Shown here in pieces: positions 55,368 to 64,000 of a DNA stretch of 64,000 nt. Both the position numbers and the translations under genes were made by a program. Below the pieces are notes generated by a model. It ran no database searches and was not told the DNA's origin. It saw only the letters and a program-made list of their open reading frames with translations. The DNA lies in NCBI GenBank assembly GCA_948933715.1, contig CAQZPH010000002.1:9433-73432 (forward strand), read 5' to 3'. The stretch comes from an uncultured Eubacteriales bacterium. GTDB taxonomy: Bacteria > Bacillota > Clostridia > Oscillospirales > Acutalibacteraceae. Position 1 is the stretch's first letter, and every line of letters starts with the position of its first letter.

Positions 55368-57998
55368 ATGGTTGATAAATATGTATATCTTTTTTCTCAA
55401 GGTAATGGATCGATGAAAAGTCTTTTAGGCGGTAAAGGTGCAAATCTTGCTGAGATGACAGTACTAGGGTTGCCTGTTCCTAATGGATTTACAGTAACAA
55501 CAGAGGCTTGTGCAAAATATTACGAGAACGGAAAAGAAATACCGTGGGATATAGAACAACAAATTTTTGACAGTATTAGCAAAATGGAAAGAAGTACAGG
55601 AAAATATTTTGGAGATCAAAATAATCCGCTATTGTTATCAGTACGATCGGGTGCACGGGTTTCTATGCCTGGCATGATGGATACAATTTTAAATTTGGGT
55701 CTTAACGATACTGTAGTAAATGGGCTTGCAGCAGTTACAGATAATGAACGTTTTGCATACGATTCCTATCGCAGATTTATACAGATGTTTTCAGATGTAG
55801 TGATGGATCTACCTAAAAAAGATTTTGAAGATATCTTAGATGAAATAAAACATCGCCACGGTTATAAACTTGATACAGATCTTACAACGCAAGACTTAAA
55901 AGAAGTGGTTGTAAGATTTAAAAAGTACTATAAAGAGAAAAAGGGATGTGAATTCCCAAGTGAACCACGAGAACAGATTATGGAGGCAGTAAAAGCGGTA
56001 TTTAGGTCGTGGGATAACCCAAGAGCTAATGTATATCGCAGAATGAATGATATTCCATATAGCTGGGGAACCGCAGTTAATGTGCAGGTAATGGTATTTG
56101 GTAATACAGGTAATCATTCTGGAACAGGGGTAGCGTTTACTAGAAATCCTGCAACTGGCGAAAGGAAACTTTTTGGTGAATTCTTACTTAACGCACAGGG
56201 CGAAGATGTTGTTGCAGGAATTAGAACTCCACAAAGTATTGATGAGTTAAAACAAATTATGCCTGGTATATATGATCAGTTTTCAGAAATTGCTGAGAAC
56301 CTTGAAAATCATTATGCCGATATGCAAGACATGGAGTTTACAATAGAGAACGGTAAACTTTATATGCTTCAAACAAGAAACGGTAAAAGAACTGCAAAAG
56401 CAGCCCTTAAAATTGCAGTAGATTTAGTAAACGAAGGTAAAATAACCAAAGAAGAAGCGCTTTTAAGAGTGGACCCGAAACAATTGGATTCACTACTGCA
56501 TCCTCAATTTGATAATGATGCACTAAAAAAAGTGTCTCCAATAGGAAAAGGGCTTGCGGCATCGCCTGGCGCTGCATGCGGAAGAGTAGTTTTTACAGCG
56601 CAGGATGCTAAAAAATGGGCTGATGATGGTGAAAAAGTTGTACTTGTAAGACTTGAGACTTCACCTGAAGATATCGAAGGCATGGTTGCAGCTGAAGGCA
56701 TTTTAACAGTACGTGGTGGAATGACATCTCATGCAGCGGTGGTAGCGCGGGGTATGGGTACTTGCTGTGTATCGGGCTGCTCTGAGATAAATATTAACGA
56801 ACAAGAGAAATGTTTTGATCTGGGTGGAAAAACCATAAAAGAGGGAGATTATATTTCCATTGATGGTTCTACAGGGGAGATATATGACAAAGCCATAGAT
56901 ACTGTTGAAAGTAGTATTACAGGCGACTTTGAAAAATTTATGGCGTGGGCCGATTCAAGCAGGAGATTAAAAGTAAGAGCTAATGCAGATACTCCGGCTG
57001 ACGCAATAAAAGCTGTGAAATTTGGAGCCCAAGGGATTGGCCTTTGTAGGACAGAACATATGTTTTTTGAAGAAAATAGAATCAAAGCAATGAGAGAAAT
57101 GATTGTAGCTGAATCAGAAAATGAAAGAAAAAAAGCCCTTGATAAATTGTTACCATATCAACAAAAAGATTTTGAAGAAATGTATAAAGTTTTAATGAAT
57201 AAACCGATGACGATTCGTCTTTTAGATCCGCCGCTGCATGAGTTTTTACCCAAGCACGAAAGTGAAATAGAAGAAATGGCTGCGGATTTAAAAATTAGCG
57301 TATCAAAGTTAAAATCTATAATTTCTTCTTTACATGAGTTTAATCCCATGATGGGCCACAGAGGTTGCAGGTTAGCAATATCTTATCCTGAAATTATAAA
57401 AATGCAAACAACAGCGATCATAAAAGCTGCTTTAGCGGTGTCTTATGAACATCCGGAGTATAATATAACTCCTGAAATCATGGTACCACTAGTTGGAGAA
57501 GAAAAAGAATTTAAATTTGTTAAAGAAATTATAGCTTCAACAGCAGATGCCCTTATAGAAGAAGCCAACAGTAACATAAGGTATTACGTGGGAACTATGA
57601 TTGAGATTCCAAGAGCTGCCCTTACTGCAGATAAAATTGCCACTCAAGCAGATTTCTTTAGTTTTGGAACCAACGATTTAACTCAAATGACGTTTGGATT
57701 TAGTAGAGACGATGCATCTAAATTTCTTAACTATTACTACGACAGCAAAGTTTATGAATTTGATCCCTTTGTTAAGATTGACACAGATGGTGTAGGTAGA
57801 CTTATAAGCGAGGCTGTAAAAAAAGGCAAATCTACAAAACCGGATATAAAATTAGGTGTATGTGGAGAACATGGTGCTGATCCTTCATCAGTTGAATTTT
57901 TTAACGAAGTTGGTCTTGACTATGTTTCCTGTTCGCCATTTAGAGTGCCAATAGCAAGACTAGCTGCAGCGCAGGCAGCTGTTAGAAGCAAAATATAA
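55368..57998 (+). CDS. ppdK: Pyruvate, phosphate dikinase
   Basis: Interconverts pyruvate, ATP and phosphate with PEP, AMP and pyrophosphate. The N-terminal ATP-grasp domain has GGKGANLAEMTVLGLPVPNGFTVTTEAC (in part), SVRSGARVSMPGMMDTILNLG and the NPATGERKLFGEFL block. The phosphohistidine domain has GGMTSHAAVVARGMGT with the catalytic His. The C-terminal TIM barrel has GIGLCRTEHMFF, EIMVPLVG, GTMIEIPRAALTADKIA, FSFGTNDLTQMTFGFSRDDA and GVCGEHGADPSSV. Length 876 is typical. AGGAGG precedes the ATG. It points to PPi-linked glycolysis in this anaerobe, with glycogen genes next door. Confidence 0.98.
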   Translation: MVDKYVYLFSQGNGSMKSLLGGKGANLAEMTVLGLPVPNGFTVTTEACAKYYENGKEIPWDIEQQIFDSISKMERSTGKYFGDQNNPLLLSVRSGARVSMPGMMDTILNLGLNDTVVNGLAAVTDNERFAYDSYRRFIQMFSDVVMDLPKKDFEDILDEIKHRHGYKLDTDLTTQDLKEVVVRFKKYYKEKKGCEFPSEPREQIMEAVKAVFRSWDNPRANVYRRMNDIPYSWGTAVNVQVMVFGNTGNHSGTGVAFTRNPATGERKLFGEFLLNAQGEDVVAGIRTPQSIDELKQIMPGIYDQFSEIAENLENHYADMQDMEFTIENGKLYMLQTRNGKRTAKAALKIAVDLVNEGKITKEEALLRVDPKQLDSLLHPQFDNDALKKVSPIGKGLAASPGAACGRVVFTAQDAKKWADDGEKVVLVRLETSPEDIEGMVAAEGILTVRGGMTSHAAVVARGMGTCCVSGCSEININEQEKCFDLGGKTIKEGDYISIDGSTGEIYDKAIDTVESSITGDFEKFMAWADSSRRLKVRANADTPADAIKAVKFGAQGIGLCRTEHMFFEENRIKAMREMIVAESENERKKALDKLLPYQQKDFEEMYKVLMNKPMTIRLLDPPLHEFLPKHESEIEEMAADLKISVSKLKSIISSLHEFNPMMGHRGCRLAISYPEIIKMQTTAIIKAALAVSYEHPEYNITPEIMVPLVGEEKEFKFVKEIIASTADALIEEANSNIRYYVGTMIEIPRAALTADKIATQADFFSFGTNDLTQMTFGFSRDDASKFLNYYYDSKVYEFDPFVKIDTDGVGRLISEAVKKGKSTKPDIKLGVCGEHGADPSSVEFFNEVGLDYVSCSPFRVPIARLAAAQAAVRSKI

Positions 57999-58006
57999 TA
58001 AATGTT

Positions 58007-58042
58007 AATAAGCCTCCCTAAAATAAAGGGAGGCTTATTTTA
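58007..58042. terminator. Bidirectional terminator between ppdK and glgP
   Basis: A perfect 13-pair stem (58007-58019 with 58027-58039) with a seven-base loop and T-rich flanks. Its right arm includes the glgP stop codon. Confidence 0.85.
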
Positions 58043-60362
58043 TATTCCAAATATCTTTTGCATATTCTTTTACAGTACGGTCACTTGAAAAGAAGCCAGC
58101 AGATGCAATATTTTTAAAGCATTTTTGGCCAAACAATATACGATTTTTATAATCATTATTAACTTTAATTTTAGCCTTAACGTAACTTTTAAAATCATAA
58201 AGCAGATAATACATATCTGCCCGGTTAAGAGAGGTACCGTTTATAATTGAATCGAACAATTCTCTAAAATCAGCTTTAAAAGGATCTTGCCCGTCTTTAA
58301 ATGTACCGTCAATTAAAGTATCTAAAACACGTTTAATCTCTAGATCATTATTATAAATTTCTTTGGGATTATATTTATCTTCTAAATTTTTAATGTCACT
58401 AACAGTTGCACCGAAAATATAATTATTTTCGGGTCCTGCCTGCTTAATTATTTCAATATTTGCACCATCAAGGGTTCCAAGAGTCACAGCACCGTTTAAC
58501 ATTAATTTCATGTTTCCTGTTCCGGAAGCTTCGGTTCCTGCAGTTGAAATTTGTTCTGAAATATCTGCAGCCGGAATGATTTTTTCTGCGTACGATACAT
58601 TATAATTTGATACAAAAACAACTTTCATTTTATCGTTTACGCTAGGATCGTTGTTAACCAAGTTTTTAATCTCGTTAATATATTTTATAATAGTTTTAGC
58701 GCGCGTGTATCCAGGTGCTGCTTTAGCTCCGAATATAAATGCTGTGGGAGCAAAATCTACTAAGGTTCCATCTTTAATCTTAAAATAAATATCCATAATA
58801 GAAAAAGCATTTAATAACTGACGTTTATACTCATGTAATCTTTTTACTTGAACGTCAAAAATGAACCTGGGGTTTATATATTCATGTTCATTTTTTTGGA
58901 TGTAATCACTTAGTTGTTGCTTTTTTAGAGTTTTTATAGAATTAAACTCTGATATAACTGGAGGGTCATTACAAAACTTATTTAATTTTTCTAATTGAGA
59001 TAAATCGGTTATCCATGCATCAGATATTAAAGAGCTTATAAACTGAGCTAATTCAGGGTTACAAAGAGCCAGCCACCGCCGTTGAGTGATACCATTAGTT
59101 TTGTTTTGAAAGCGATCGGGGTACTTTTTATATAAGTCACTTAAAACGTGAGTTTTTAAGATTTCAGTGTGTATTTTTGCAACCCCGTTAGTATACTGCG
59201 ATGAATGCACTGCTAAGTTTGCCATGTGTATTTTTCCATCTTTAATTATTTTAAGAGAAGATGATTCATCTTCTAACTTTTTATTTATTTTTTCTATTAT
59301 AAAATAAATTTCAGGCAAAATATCCTTTAGTACATTTATTTCCCAGGTTTCAAGGGCTTCTGCCATTATCGTATGATTAGTATATGAAAATGTTTTAAAA
59401 GAAATATTAAAAGCTGTTTCAAAATCTATTCCTTCAAGAGACAAAAGTCTAATTAATTCAGGAATAGAAATAACAGGGTGAGTATCATTGAGTTGAATCG
59501 CGCAAAATTGGGTAAGGAAAGAAAAGTTACCCCCATGAATAGATTTAAATTTTTTTAAGATATCCTGCAAAGAAGCACTGCAAAAAAAGTATTGCTGACG
59601 AAGTCTTAAAGTTTTTCCAGCAGGAGTTGAGTCATTAGGATACAGCACTTTTGATATGTCACTAGCACGGTTTTGTTCGCTTGAAGCCTCGTCATATAGT
59701 TGGTCATTGAATAATTGAAAGTCAAACTCGTTTATGGATTCACTTTGCCAAAGGCGCAAAGTGTTAATGTTGTTATTTTTATACCCGATGATTGGTATAT
59801 CATATGGAACAGCTTTTACTTTCATGTCTGCAAACTTAACAGTTACAGCGTCTTCCTCTATACGAACAGACCATGGGTCACTAAACTTTTGCCAATTGTC
59901 TGCATTTTCAATTTGAAATCCATCCTCAAACGTTTGCCGAAATAAACCATATTTATAGCGAATCCCATAGCCGTCAAGTGGAATATTATGTGTTGCAGCA
60001 GAATCTAAAAAACACGCTGCGAGTCTACCAAGGCCACCGTTACCAAGAGCCATATCTTCAATGTCTTCAAATGAATTAATATCACTCCCCAAATGATTTA
60101 AACAAGATTTTATTTCGTCTAAAATCCCAAGAGAGAAAATGTTATTGTGAATCATTCGTCCCATTAAAAATTCAGCAGAGAAATAAAAAGCTCTTTTTTC
60201 TTTTAATTTACGTTCTTGACTTTTTCGCCAGTTATTTGAAATAAAACCCATGATAACCTTAGATACAACATAATGGAGCTGCGGTGCTGATAATTCGGAG
60301 ACTTCTTTTAGATAATAATTTTTAGCAGTAGATTTTAAATTATTTAGCAGTTCCGCATTCAT
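58035..60362 (-). CDS. glgP: Glycogen phosphorylase
   Basis: Pyridoxal phosphate enzyme that releases glucose 1-phosphate from glycogen or maltodextrins. Key parts are RAFYFSAEFLMGRMIHNN, GNGGLGRLAACFLDSAATHNIPLDGYGIRY (in part), QLNDTHPVISIPELIRLL, GITQRRWLALCNPELA, KRLHEYKRQLLN and the PLP-Lys block EQISTAGTEASGTGNMKLMLNGA. Length 775 is typical. It follows malQ by 12 bases in the pncC-malQ-glgP operon, so glucan breakdown enzymes are co-expressed. Confidence 0.97.
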   Translation of the reverse strand: MNAELLNNLKSTAKNYYLKEVSELSAPQLHYVVSKVIMGFISNNWRKSQERKLKEKRAFYFSAEFLMGRMIHNNIFSLGILDEIKSCLNHLGSDINSFEDIEDMALGNGGLGRLAACFLDSAATHNIPLDGYGIRYKYGLFRQTFEDGFQIENADNWQKFSDPWSVRIEEDAVTVKFADMKVKAVPYDIPIIGYKNNNINTLRLWQSESINEFDFQLFNDQLYDEASSEQNRASDISKVLYPNDSTPAGKTLRLRQQYFFCSASLQDILKKFKSIHGGNFSFLTQFCAIQLNDTHPVISIPELIRLLSLEGIDFETAFNISFKTFSYTNHTIMAEALETWEINVLKDILPEIYFIIEKINKKLEDESSSLKIIKDGKIHMANLAVHSSQYTNGVAKIHTEILKTHVLSDLYKKYPDRFQNKTNGITQRRWLALCNPELAQFISSLISDAWITDLSQLEKLNKFCNDPPVISEFNSIKTLKKQQLSDYIQKNEHEYINPRFIFDVQVKRLHEYKRQLLNAFSIMDIYFKIKDGTLVDFAPTAFIFGAKAAPGYTRAKTIIKYINEIKNLVNNDPSVNDKMKVVFVSNYNVSYAEKIIPAADISEQISTAGTEASGTGNMKLMLNGAVTLGTLDGANIEIIKQAGPENNYIFGATVSDIKNLEDKYNPKEIYNNDLEIKRVLDTLIDGTFKDGQDPFKADFRELFDSIINGTSLNRADMYYLLYDFKSYVKAKIKVNNDYKNRILFGQKCFKNIASAGFFSSDRTVKEYAKDIWNIK

Positions 60363-60374
60363 TTTATCATTCCT

Positions 60375-61856
60375 TTAAATCCTTCCATAAAGTTTTGTAA
60401 GGTGTTTAATTTTATCAGCTAAGTCATCTGTGATCTGTTCTTTTAAAACACGCCAAGTCCAGTTGCCGCCAACGGTTGACGGTATATTCATTCTGGAGCG
60501 ACTATCAAGACCTAAAAAATCCTGCATTGGAATTATTACAGCTTTGCTTACGCTTGCATAACAAAGTCGAATTAATCCCCAACTGTATCCTTCTGTTTCG
60601 TTTAAAGCTCCGTATTCTACAGCATGTAAAATGTCATTTTTTCTGCCATTTTTAAACCAACCCACTATCGTATCGTTATCGTGGGTACCGGTGTATGCGA
60701 TACTATTTTTAACATAATTATGTGGAAGATAATCGTTTTCCTTTTGGGATTCAAACGCAAATTGCAAAACTTTCATTCCGGGGTACCCAGTATCCTTTAG
60801 CAATTTTTTTACACTCGCCGTTAGAAAACCTAGATCTTCAGCGATGATGGAGATATCTCCCAACTTTTCTTTAAGCATGTTAAAAAAGTCAATTCCGGGG
60901 CCATTTAACCATTCACCACAAGTTGCATCATTAGCGCCAAACGGTATAGCATAATAAGAATCAAAGCCTCTAAAATGATCAATTCGAGTGATATCAAAGA
61001 GTTTATTAACAGTTTTTATGCGATTGATCCACCATGAATAGTTGGTACTTTTTAGATACTTCCAATTGTAAAGAGGGTTACCCCATAATTGACCTTTAGG
61101 GGAAAATCCATCTGGTGGGCAGCCAGATACTTTTACAGGTTTTTTATTACAGTCAAGCCAGAATACTTCAGGATATGACCAAGTATCAGCACTATCTAAT
61201 CCCACGTAAATAGGCATATCTCCAATAATTTTTATACCAAGAGAGTTAACATACTTTTTTAATTTTGCCCATTGAGAATAAAATAAATACTGTAAAAACA
61301 TAAAAAATTCTATTTCGTTTTTCAAAAGTTCCGAATAATATTCTACCGAGTCTGCTGTTCGGGTTTTAATATTCTCGTCAGGCCAGTTATGCCATGGCGC
61401 CATATTATAGTGACTTTTTACCGCCATAAAAAGGGAATAATCAAATAACCATGCCCTATTTTCTAATTTAAACTTATTAAATTGAGTATCACGAGAGTCT
61501 TTAAAAGACATAAATGCTTTTTTAAGCAGTTTAAACCTATTATCATAAATTTTTTTATAGTCCACATTTATAGGAGAGTCTCCAAAATTAAAATGGTTAC
61601 AATCAATTTTTGAAAGTAACCCATCTTCACATAACAATTCAAGGTCAATAAAATATGGATTTCCCGCATGAACCGAAAAAGATTGATAAGGTGAATCCCC
61701 GAAACTGGTGGGGCCTATCGGTAGGATTTGCCATAACGTTTGACCTGATTTTTTTAAAAAGTTAGCAAATTCATAAGCATTTTTCCCTAGAGTACCAATG
61801 CCGTATTTCCCTGGCAATGAAGAGATGTGCATCAAAATGCCTGCAGCACGTTTCAC
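60375..61856 (-). CDS. malQ: 4-alpha-glucanotransferase (amylomaltase)
   Basis: GH77 enzyme that rearranges alpha-1,4-glucan chains, producing longer substrates for the phosphorylase next door. Conserved parts are ISSLPGKYGIGTLGKNAYEF, QTLWQILPIGPTSFGDSPYQS, DMPIYVGLDSADTW, RIDHFRGFDSYYAIP (nucleophile Asp), IIAEDLGFLT (acid/base Glu) and YTGTHDNDTIVGWF. Length 493 is normal. The start is GTG 61856, overlapping the pncC stop (GTGA), so it is translationally coupled. Confidence 0.96.
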   Translation of the reverse strand: MKRAAGILMHISSLPGKYGIGTLGKNAYEFANFLKKSGQTLWQILPIGPTSFGDSPYQSFSVHAGNPYFIDLELLCEDGLLSKIDCNHFNFGDSPINVDYKKIYDNRFKLLKKAFMSFKDSRDTQFNKFKLENRAWLFDYSLFMAVKSHYNMAPWHNWPDENIKTRTADSVEYYSELLKNEIEFFMFLQYLFYSQWAKLKKYVNSLGIKIIGDMPIYVGLDSADTWSYPEVFWLDCNKKPVKVSGCPPDGFSPKGQLWGNPLYNWKYLKSTNYSWWINRIKTVNKLFDITRIDHFRGFDSYYAIPFGANDATCGEWLNGPGIDFFNMLKEKLGDISIIAEDLGFLTASVKKLLKDTGYPGMKVLQFAFESQKENDYLPHNYVKNSIAYTGTHDNDTIVGWFKNGRKNDILHAVEYGALNETEGYSWGLIRLCYASVSKAVIIPMQDFLGLDSRSRMNIPSTVGGNWTWRVLKEQITDDLADKIKHLTKLYGRI

Positions 61857-62383
61857 TTTACGACTCCTTCCTTTATTAAATTAAGAGTTGCTAATAAAGC
61901 ATTATATGCAGCTGCATTTCGAATATAATCTCTATCGTTATCTATTCCGCGATAAAGATTTAATTTAATAAAGGTGGTTTTGGTAACGTTTGAAAGTCCA
62001 ATGTATACAAGACCCAACTCTTCAGGCGAATCTTTTTTTTTCGGGCCTGCAAACCCTGTTGTAGAAATACCTATGTCTGCATTTGAGATTTTTTTAACGC
62101 CTGCAGCCATTTCCATTGCAGTTTCTTTTGAAACAGCTGTGTGAGTTTTAAGAGTTTTTTTTGATACAAGTAAAATCTTTTCTTTTGTAAAGTTTGAATA
62201 CGAACATACGCCACATTCGAACACAGACGAAGCTCCCGGGATATCTGTAATTAACTTTGATATTAACCCTCCGGTACAACTCTCAGCCGTTGCAACTTTT
62301 AGTTTTTTTTCTTTTAATAAGTCAATAAGTTCGCTTGCAATTAAATTTATATTTAATGAAGTGCCTAATTTATCTTCCTTCAT
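61853..62383 (-). CDS. pncC: CinA-C domain nicotinamide-nucleotide amidase PncC
   Basis: A 176-residue stand-alone CinA C-terminal domain protein. Members hydrolyse nicotinamide mononucleotide to nicotinic acid mononucleotide in the pyridine nucleotide cycle. Typical parts are LKVATAESCTGGLISKLITDIPGASSVFECGVCSYSN (in part), VSKETAMEMAAGV, ADIGISTTGFAGPKKKDSPEELGLVYIGL and the C-terminal AAYNALLATLNLI. The N-terminal MoCo-binding-like domain of full CinA is absent. GGAGG lies upstream of the ATG. It heads an operon with malQ and glgP; the metabolic link is not evident. Confidence 0.93.
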   Translation of the reverse strand: MKEDKLGTSLNINLIASELIDLLKEKKLKVATAESCTGGLISKLITDIPGASSVFECGVCSYSNFTKEKILLVSKKTLKTHTAVSKETAMEMAAGVKKISNADIGISTTGFAGPKKKDSPEELGLVYIGLSNVTKTTFIKLNLYRGIDNDRDYIRNAAAYNALLATLNLIKEGVVK

Positions 62384-62543
62384 TTTATACCTCCGATTTT
62401 TAGTATAGTTATATTTTAATTTTGTTATTTAATTATGTCAAACTATCCTCAAATTTTGTTAAATTAATATATATTTGTTATTTTATTAGTTTTTGAGAAG
62501 ACTAACTAAGATACTTAAATACCTTTAAAGGAGAGGTCATTTG

Positions 62544-63083
62544 ATGCAAGGAAATAAAGATTATATTTATATTATTATATTTAATTTATCTTTAATACTT
62601 TTCTGGGATGCTATTGTTGTTTTGTGTTGCAAAATAATTAATGAGAAGAACTTTAATTTAGAAAAAAATATGTATAAAATGAGAAATTGGGAAGAAGACG
62701 GTAAGTGGTATATTAAAAAGTTAAAAATAAAAAAGTGGAAAGATTACTTACCGCAATACGTCTCTAAAAATGGGTTTTCTAAGAAAAACCTTGATGATTT
62801 GTGCATTGATTATATTGATAAATTTATTTTTGAGACCTGCCGTGGTGAATGGGCTCACAGAAAATGCATGTGGGTATTGCTACCGATATTTTTAATAAAT
62901 GTGTTTCCATTTAACTTATTATTTCTTTTTTTAGTATTATTGATAAACATCCCGTATATATGTATCCAACGGTACAATAGATTTAGGTTGATAAAAGTGA
63001 AAGAAAAAATATTATTACTTAGTAAAAAGGAAAAATTTAAAGTATTAAGTTTCATTCGAAAATTTAATATGGTTGATTCATAA
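62544..63083 (+). CDS. CrtO-like acyltransferase family membrane protein
   Basis: A 179-residue membrane protein resembling the staphyloxanthin-pathway acyltransferase CrtO family. Matching parts are MYKMRNWEEDGKWYIKKLKIKKWKDYLPQ (in part), GFSKKNLDDLCIDYIDKFIFETCRGEWAHRKCMWVLLP (in part) and the end motif IQRYNRFRLI. One hydrophobic helix lies near the N-terminus and two after residue 110. No carotenoid genes are present in the window, so the substrate is probably a different lipid or glycolipid. The conserved R-G-E-x-x-H pattern is kept. Start ATG 62544 follows AAAGGAGAGG; a TTG three bases earlier is also possible. Confidence 0.7.
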   Translation: MQGNKDYIYIIIFNLSLILFWDAIVVLCCKIINEKNFNLEKNMYKMRNWEEDGKWYIKKLKIKKWKDYLPQYVSKNGFSKKNLDDLCIDYIDKFIFETCRGEWAHRKCMWVLLPIFLINVFPFNLLFLFLVLLINIPYICIQRYNRFRLIKVKEKILLLSKKEKFKVLSFIRKFNMVDS

Positions 63084-63140
63084 AGAAATTTATTTTAAAA
63101 TTAAGATATTAATTATATCTTAATTAGAGAGATGATGTAT

Positions 63141-63875
63141 ATGCCAAGATTTTTTATAAATGAACCTGTTGTTGACATTTTTAAGATTACAGGTGACGAT
63201 GCTTTTCATATTATGAAATCCCTTAGAATGAAGGTAAACGAAGTTATTATTTTATGCCATAATGGGATAGATTATATTTGTAAGATAATTGATTTTGATA
63301 AATCTTCAGTGACTGTGAAGCTTATTGAAAAGAAGATATGCAATGCAGAATCAGACCTTAAAATTACCTTGTTTCAGGGGATTCCCAAAAGTGATAAAAT
63401 GGATTTAATTATTAAGAAAGCAGTTGAAGTAGGGGTTTATAGTGTTGTACCTATAGTTACAGAGCGCTGCGTGTCACGGCCGGAGGAGAAATCTTTAATA
63501 AAAAAAGTGCAGCGCTGGCAGAAAATTGCTCTTGAGGCTGCTAAACAGTCCGGGAGGGGAATAGTCCCTGAGGTGAAGTACCCTGCTTTGTTTAAGGATG
63601 CAGTCAATTTAGGAGACCAATTTGATAAAGTTATTGTGTTTTATGAAGGCGGCGGTTCCCCTATATATGAATCTTTTAGTAGCATGAAAATAAAAACTCT
63701 TGCTATTTTTATTGGGCCTGAAGGCGGTTTTGAGCAATGTGAAGTTGATATGATAAAAAGTGCTGGTGGGGAAGTGTGTTCTTTGGGTAATAGGATATTA
63801 CGTACAGAAACGGCGGCTATTGTTTCTACCGCCCTTCTTATTTATGAGCATGAACGGTTAAATGCAGGGAAATAA
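63141..63875 (+). CDS. rsmE: 16S rRNA (uracil1498-N3)-methyltransferase RsmE
   Basis: SPOUT-family methyltransferase modifying U1498 of 16S rRNA. Conserved parts are PRFFINEP, FHIMKSLRMKVNEVIILCHNG, LFQGIPKSDKMDLIIKKAVEVGV, ERCVSRPEEKSLIKKVQRWQKIALEAAKQSGRG (in part), FIGPEGGFEQCEVDMI and SLGNRILRTETAAI. Start ATG 63141 (MPRFF) is preferred, with GAGAG nine bases upstream. Length is 244. A cloverleaf element begins two bases after the stop. Confidence 0.95.
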   Translation: MPRFFINEPVVDIFKITGDDAFHIMKSLRMKVNEVIILCHNGIDYICKIIDFDKSSVTVKLIEKKICNAESDLKITLFQGIPKSDKMDLIIKKAVEVGVYSVVPIVTERCVSRPEEKSLIKKVQRWQKIALEAAKQSGRGIVPEVKYPALFKDAVNLGDQFDKVIVFYEGGGSPIYESFSSMKIKTLAIFIGPEGGFEQCEVDMIKSAGGEVCSLGNRILRTETAAIVSTALLIYEHERLNAGK

Positions 63876-63877
63876 GG

Positions 63878-63964
63878 GAGGGCATCGGCACGCAGGACGG
63901 ACAATATATGTCCTGCGTGCACCCTTTAGGGTTATATCCGACTAGTCGGATATACGATGCCCTC
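63878..63964. repeat. Cloverleaf inverted-repeat element F
   Basis: A perfect ten-pair outer stem (63878-63887 with 63955-63964) encloses three hairpins with no spacer bases at all: 63888-63920 (11 pairs, 11-base loop), 63921-63932 (4 pairs, 4-base loop) and 63933-63954 (a perfect 22-base palindrome). It begins two bases after the rsmE stop. It is the shortest (87 bases) and cleanest of the five copies. Confidence 0.9.
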
Positions 63965-64000
63965 GTGTGCTTGGGTATATAAATGCAAGAAGATTAAAAT

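Overview
The window is a low-GC Firmicutes chromosome segment, most likely from a strictly anaerobic, uncultured-type member of the Clostridia. The evidence is the gene order around dnaA, the AGGAGG-type ribosome binding sites, many TTG/GTG starts, and anaerobe oxygen-defence genes (rubrerythrin, rubredoxin, flavodiiron protein). Pyruvate phosphate dikinase and glycogen metabolism genes also fit.

The replication origin is inside the window. From about 24 to 34.3 kb the minus strand carries dnaA, dnaN, an S4-domain gene, recF, remB, gyrB and gyrA. From 34.7 to 45.8 kb the plus strand carries rpmH, rnpA, yidD, yidC, khpB, mnmE, mnmG, rsmG, a Noc-like parB, soj, spo0J and serS. Candidate origin DNA lies on both sides of dnaA: an AT-rich stretch with a DnaA-trio-like array between dnaA and dnaN, and degenerate DnaA boxes between dnaA and rpmH. 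Three perfect parS sites (one inside mnmG, two between the Noc-like gene and soj) mark the segregation centre.

Left arm (0-24 kb): a partial M14 peptidase, rubrerythrin, an orphan Nif11-type leader peptide, a Nudix protein, tRNA-Ser(CGA), an OGG-type glycosylase, ychF, tex, a divergent SLOG/ribbon-helix-helix pair, fba, rplM-rpsI, a YabE/RpfB-like 3D-domain protein, an iscS-thiI-srtB-aroF gene string, rubredoxin plus flavodiiron protein, an unusual GH24 lysozyme, a solitary 5S rRNA, mecA and rpe. Right arm (46-64 kb): a YerB-like protein, ppa, a glmU-prs-pth-mfd-foldase string as in Bacillus but with a short GlmU, ppdK, a pncC-malQ-glgP operon, a CrtO-like gene and rsmE.

The most unusual signal is a set of five intergenic elements (810-933, 5868-5996, 8278-8370, 13097-13213, 63878-63964). 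Each folds as an outer stem enclosing exactly three hairpins, with almost no unpaired bases at the four-way junction. The stem sequences differ between copies while the architecture is kept. I do not recognise this family.
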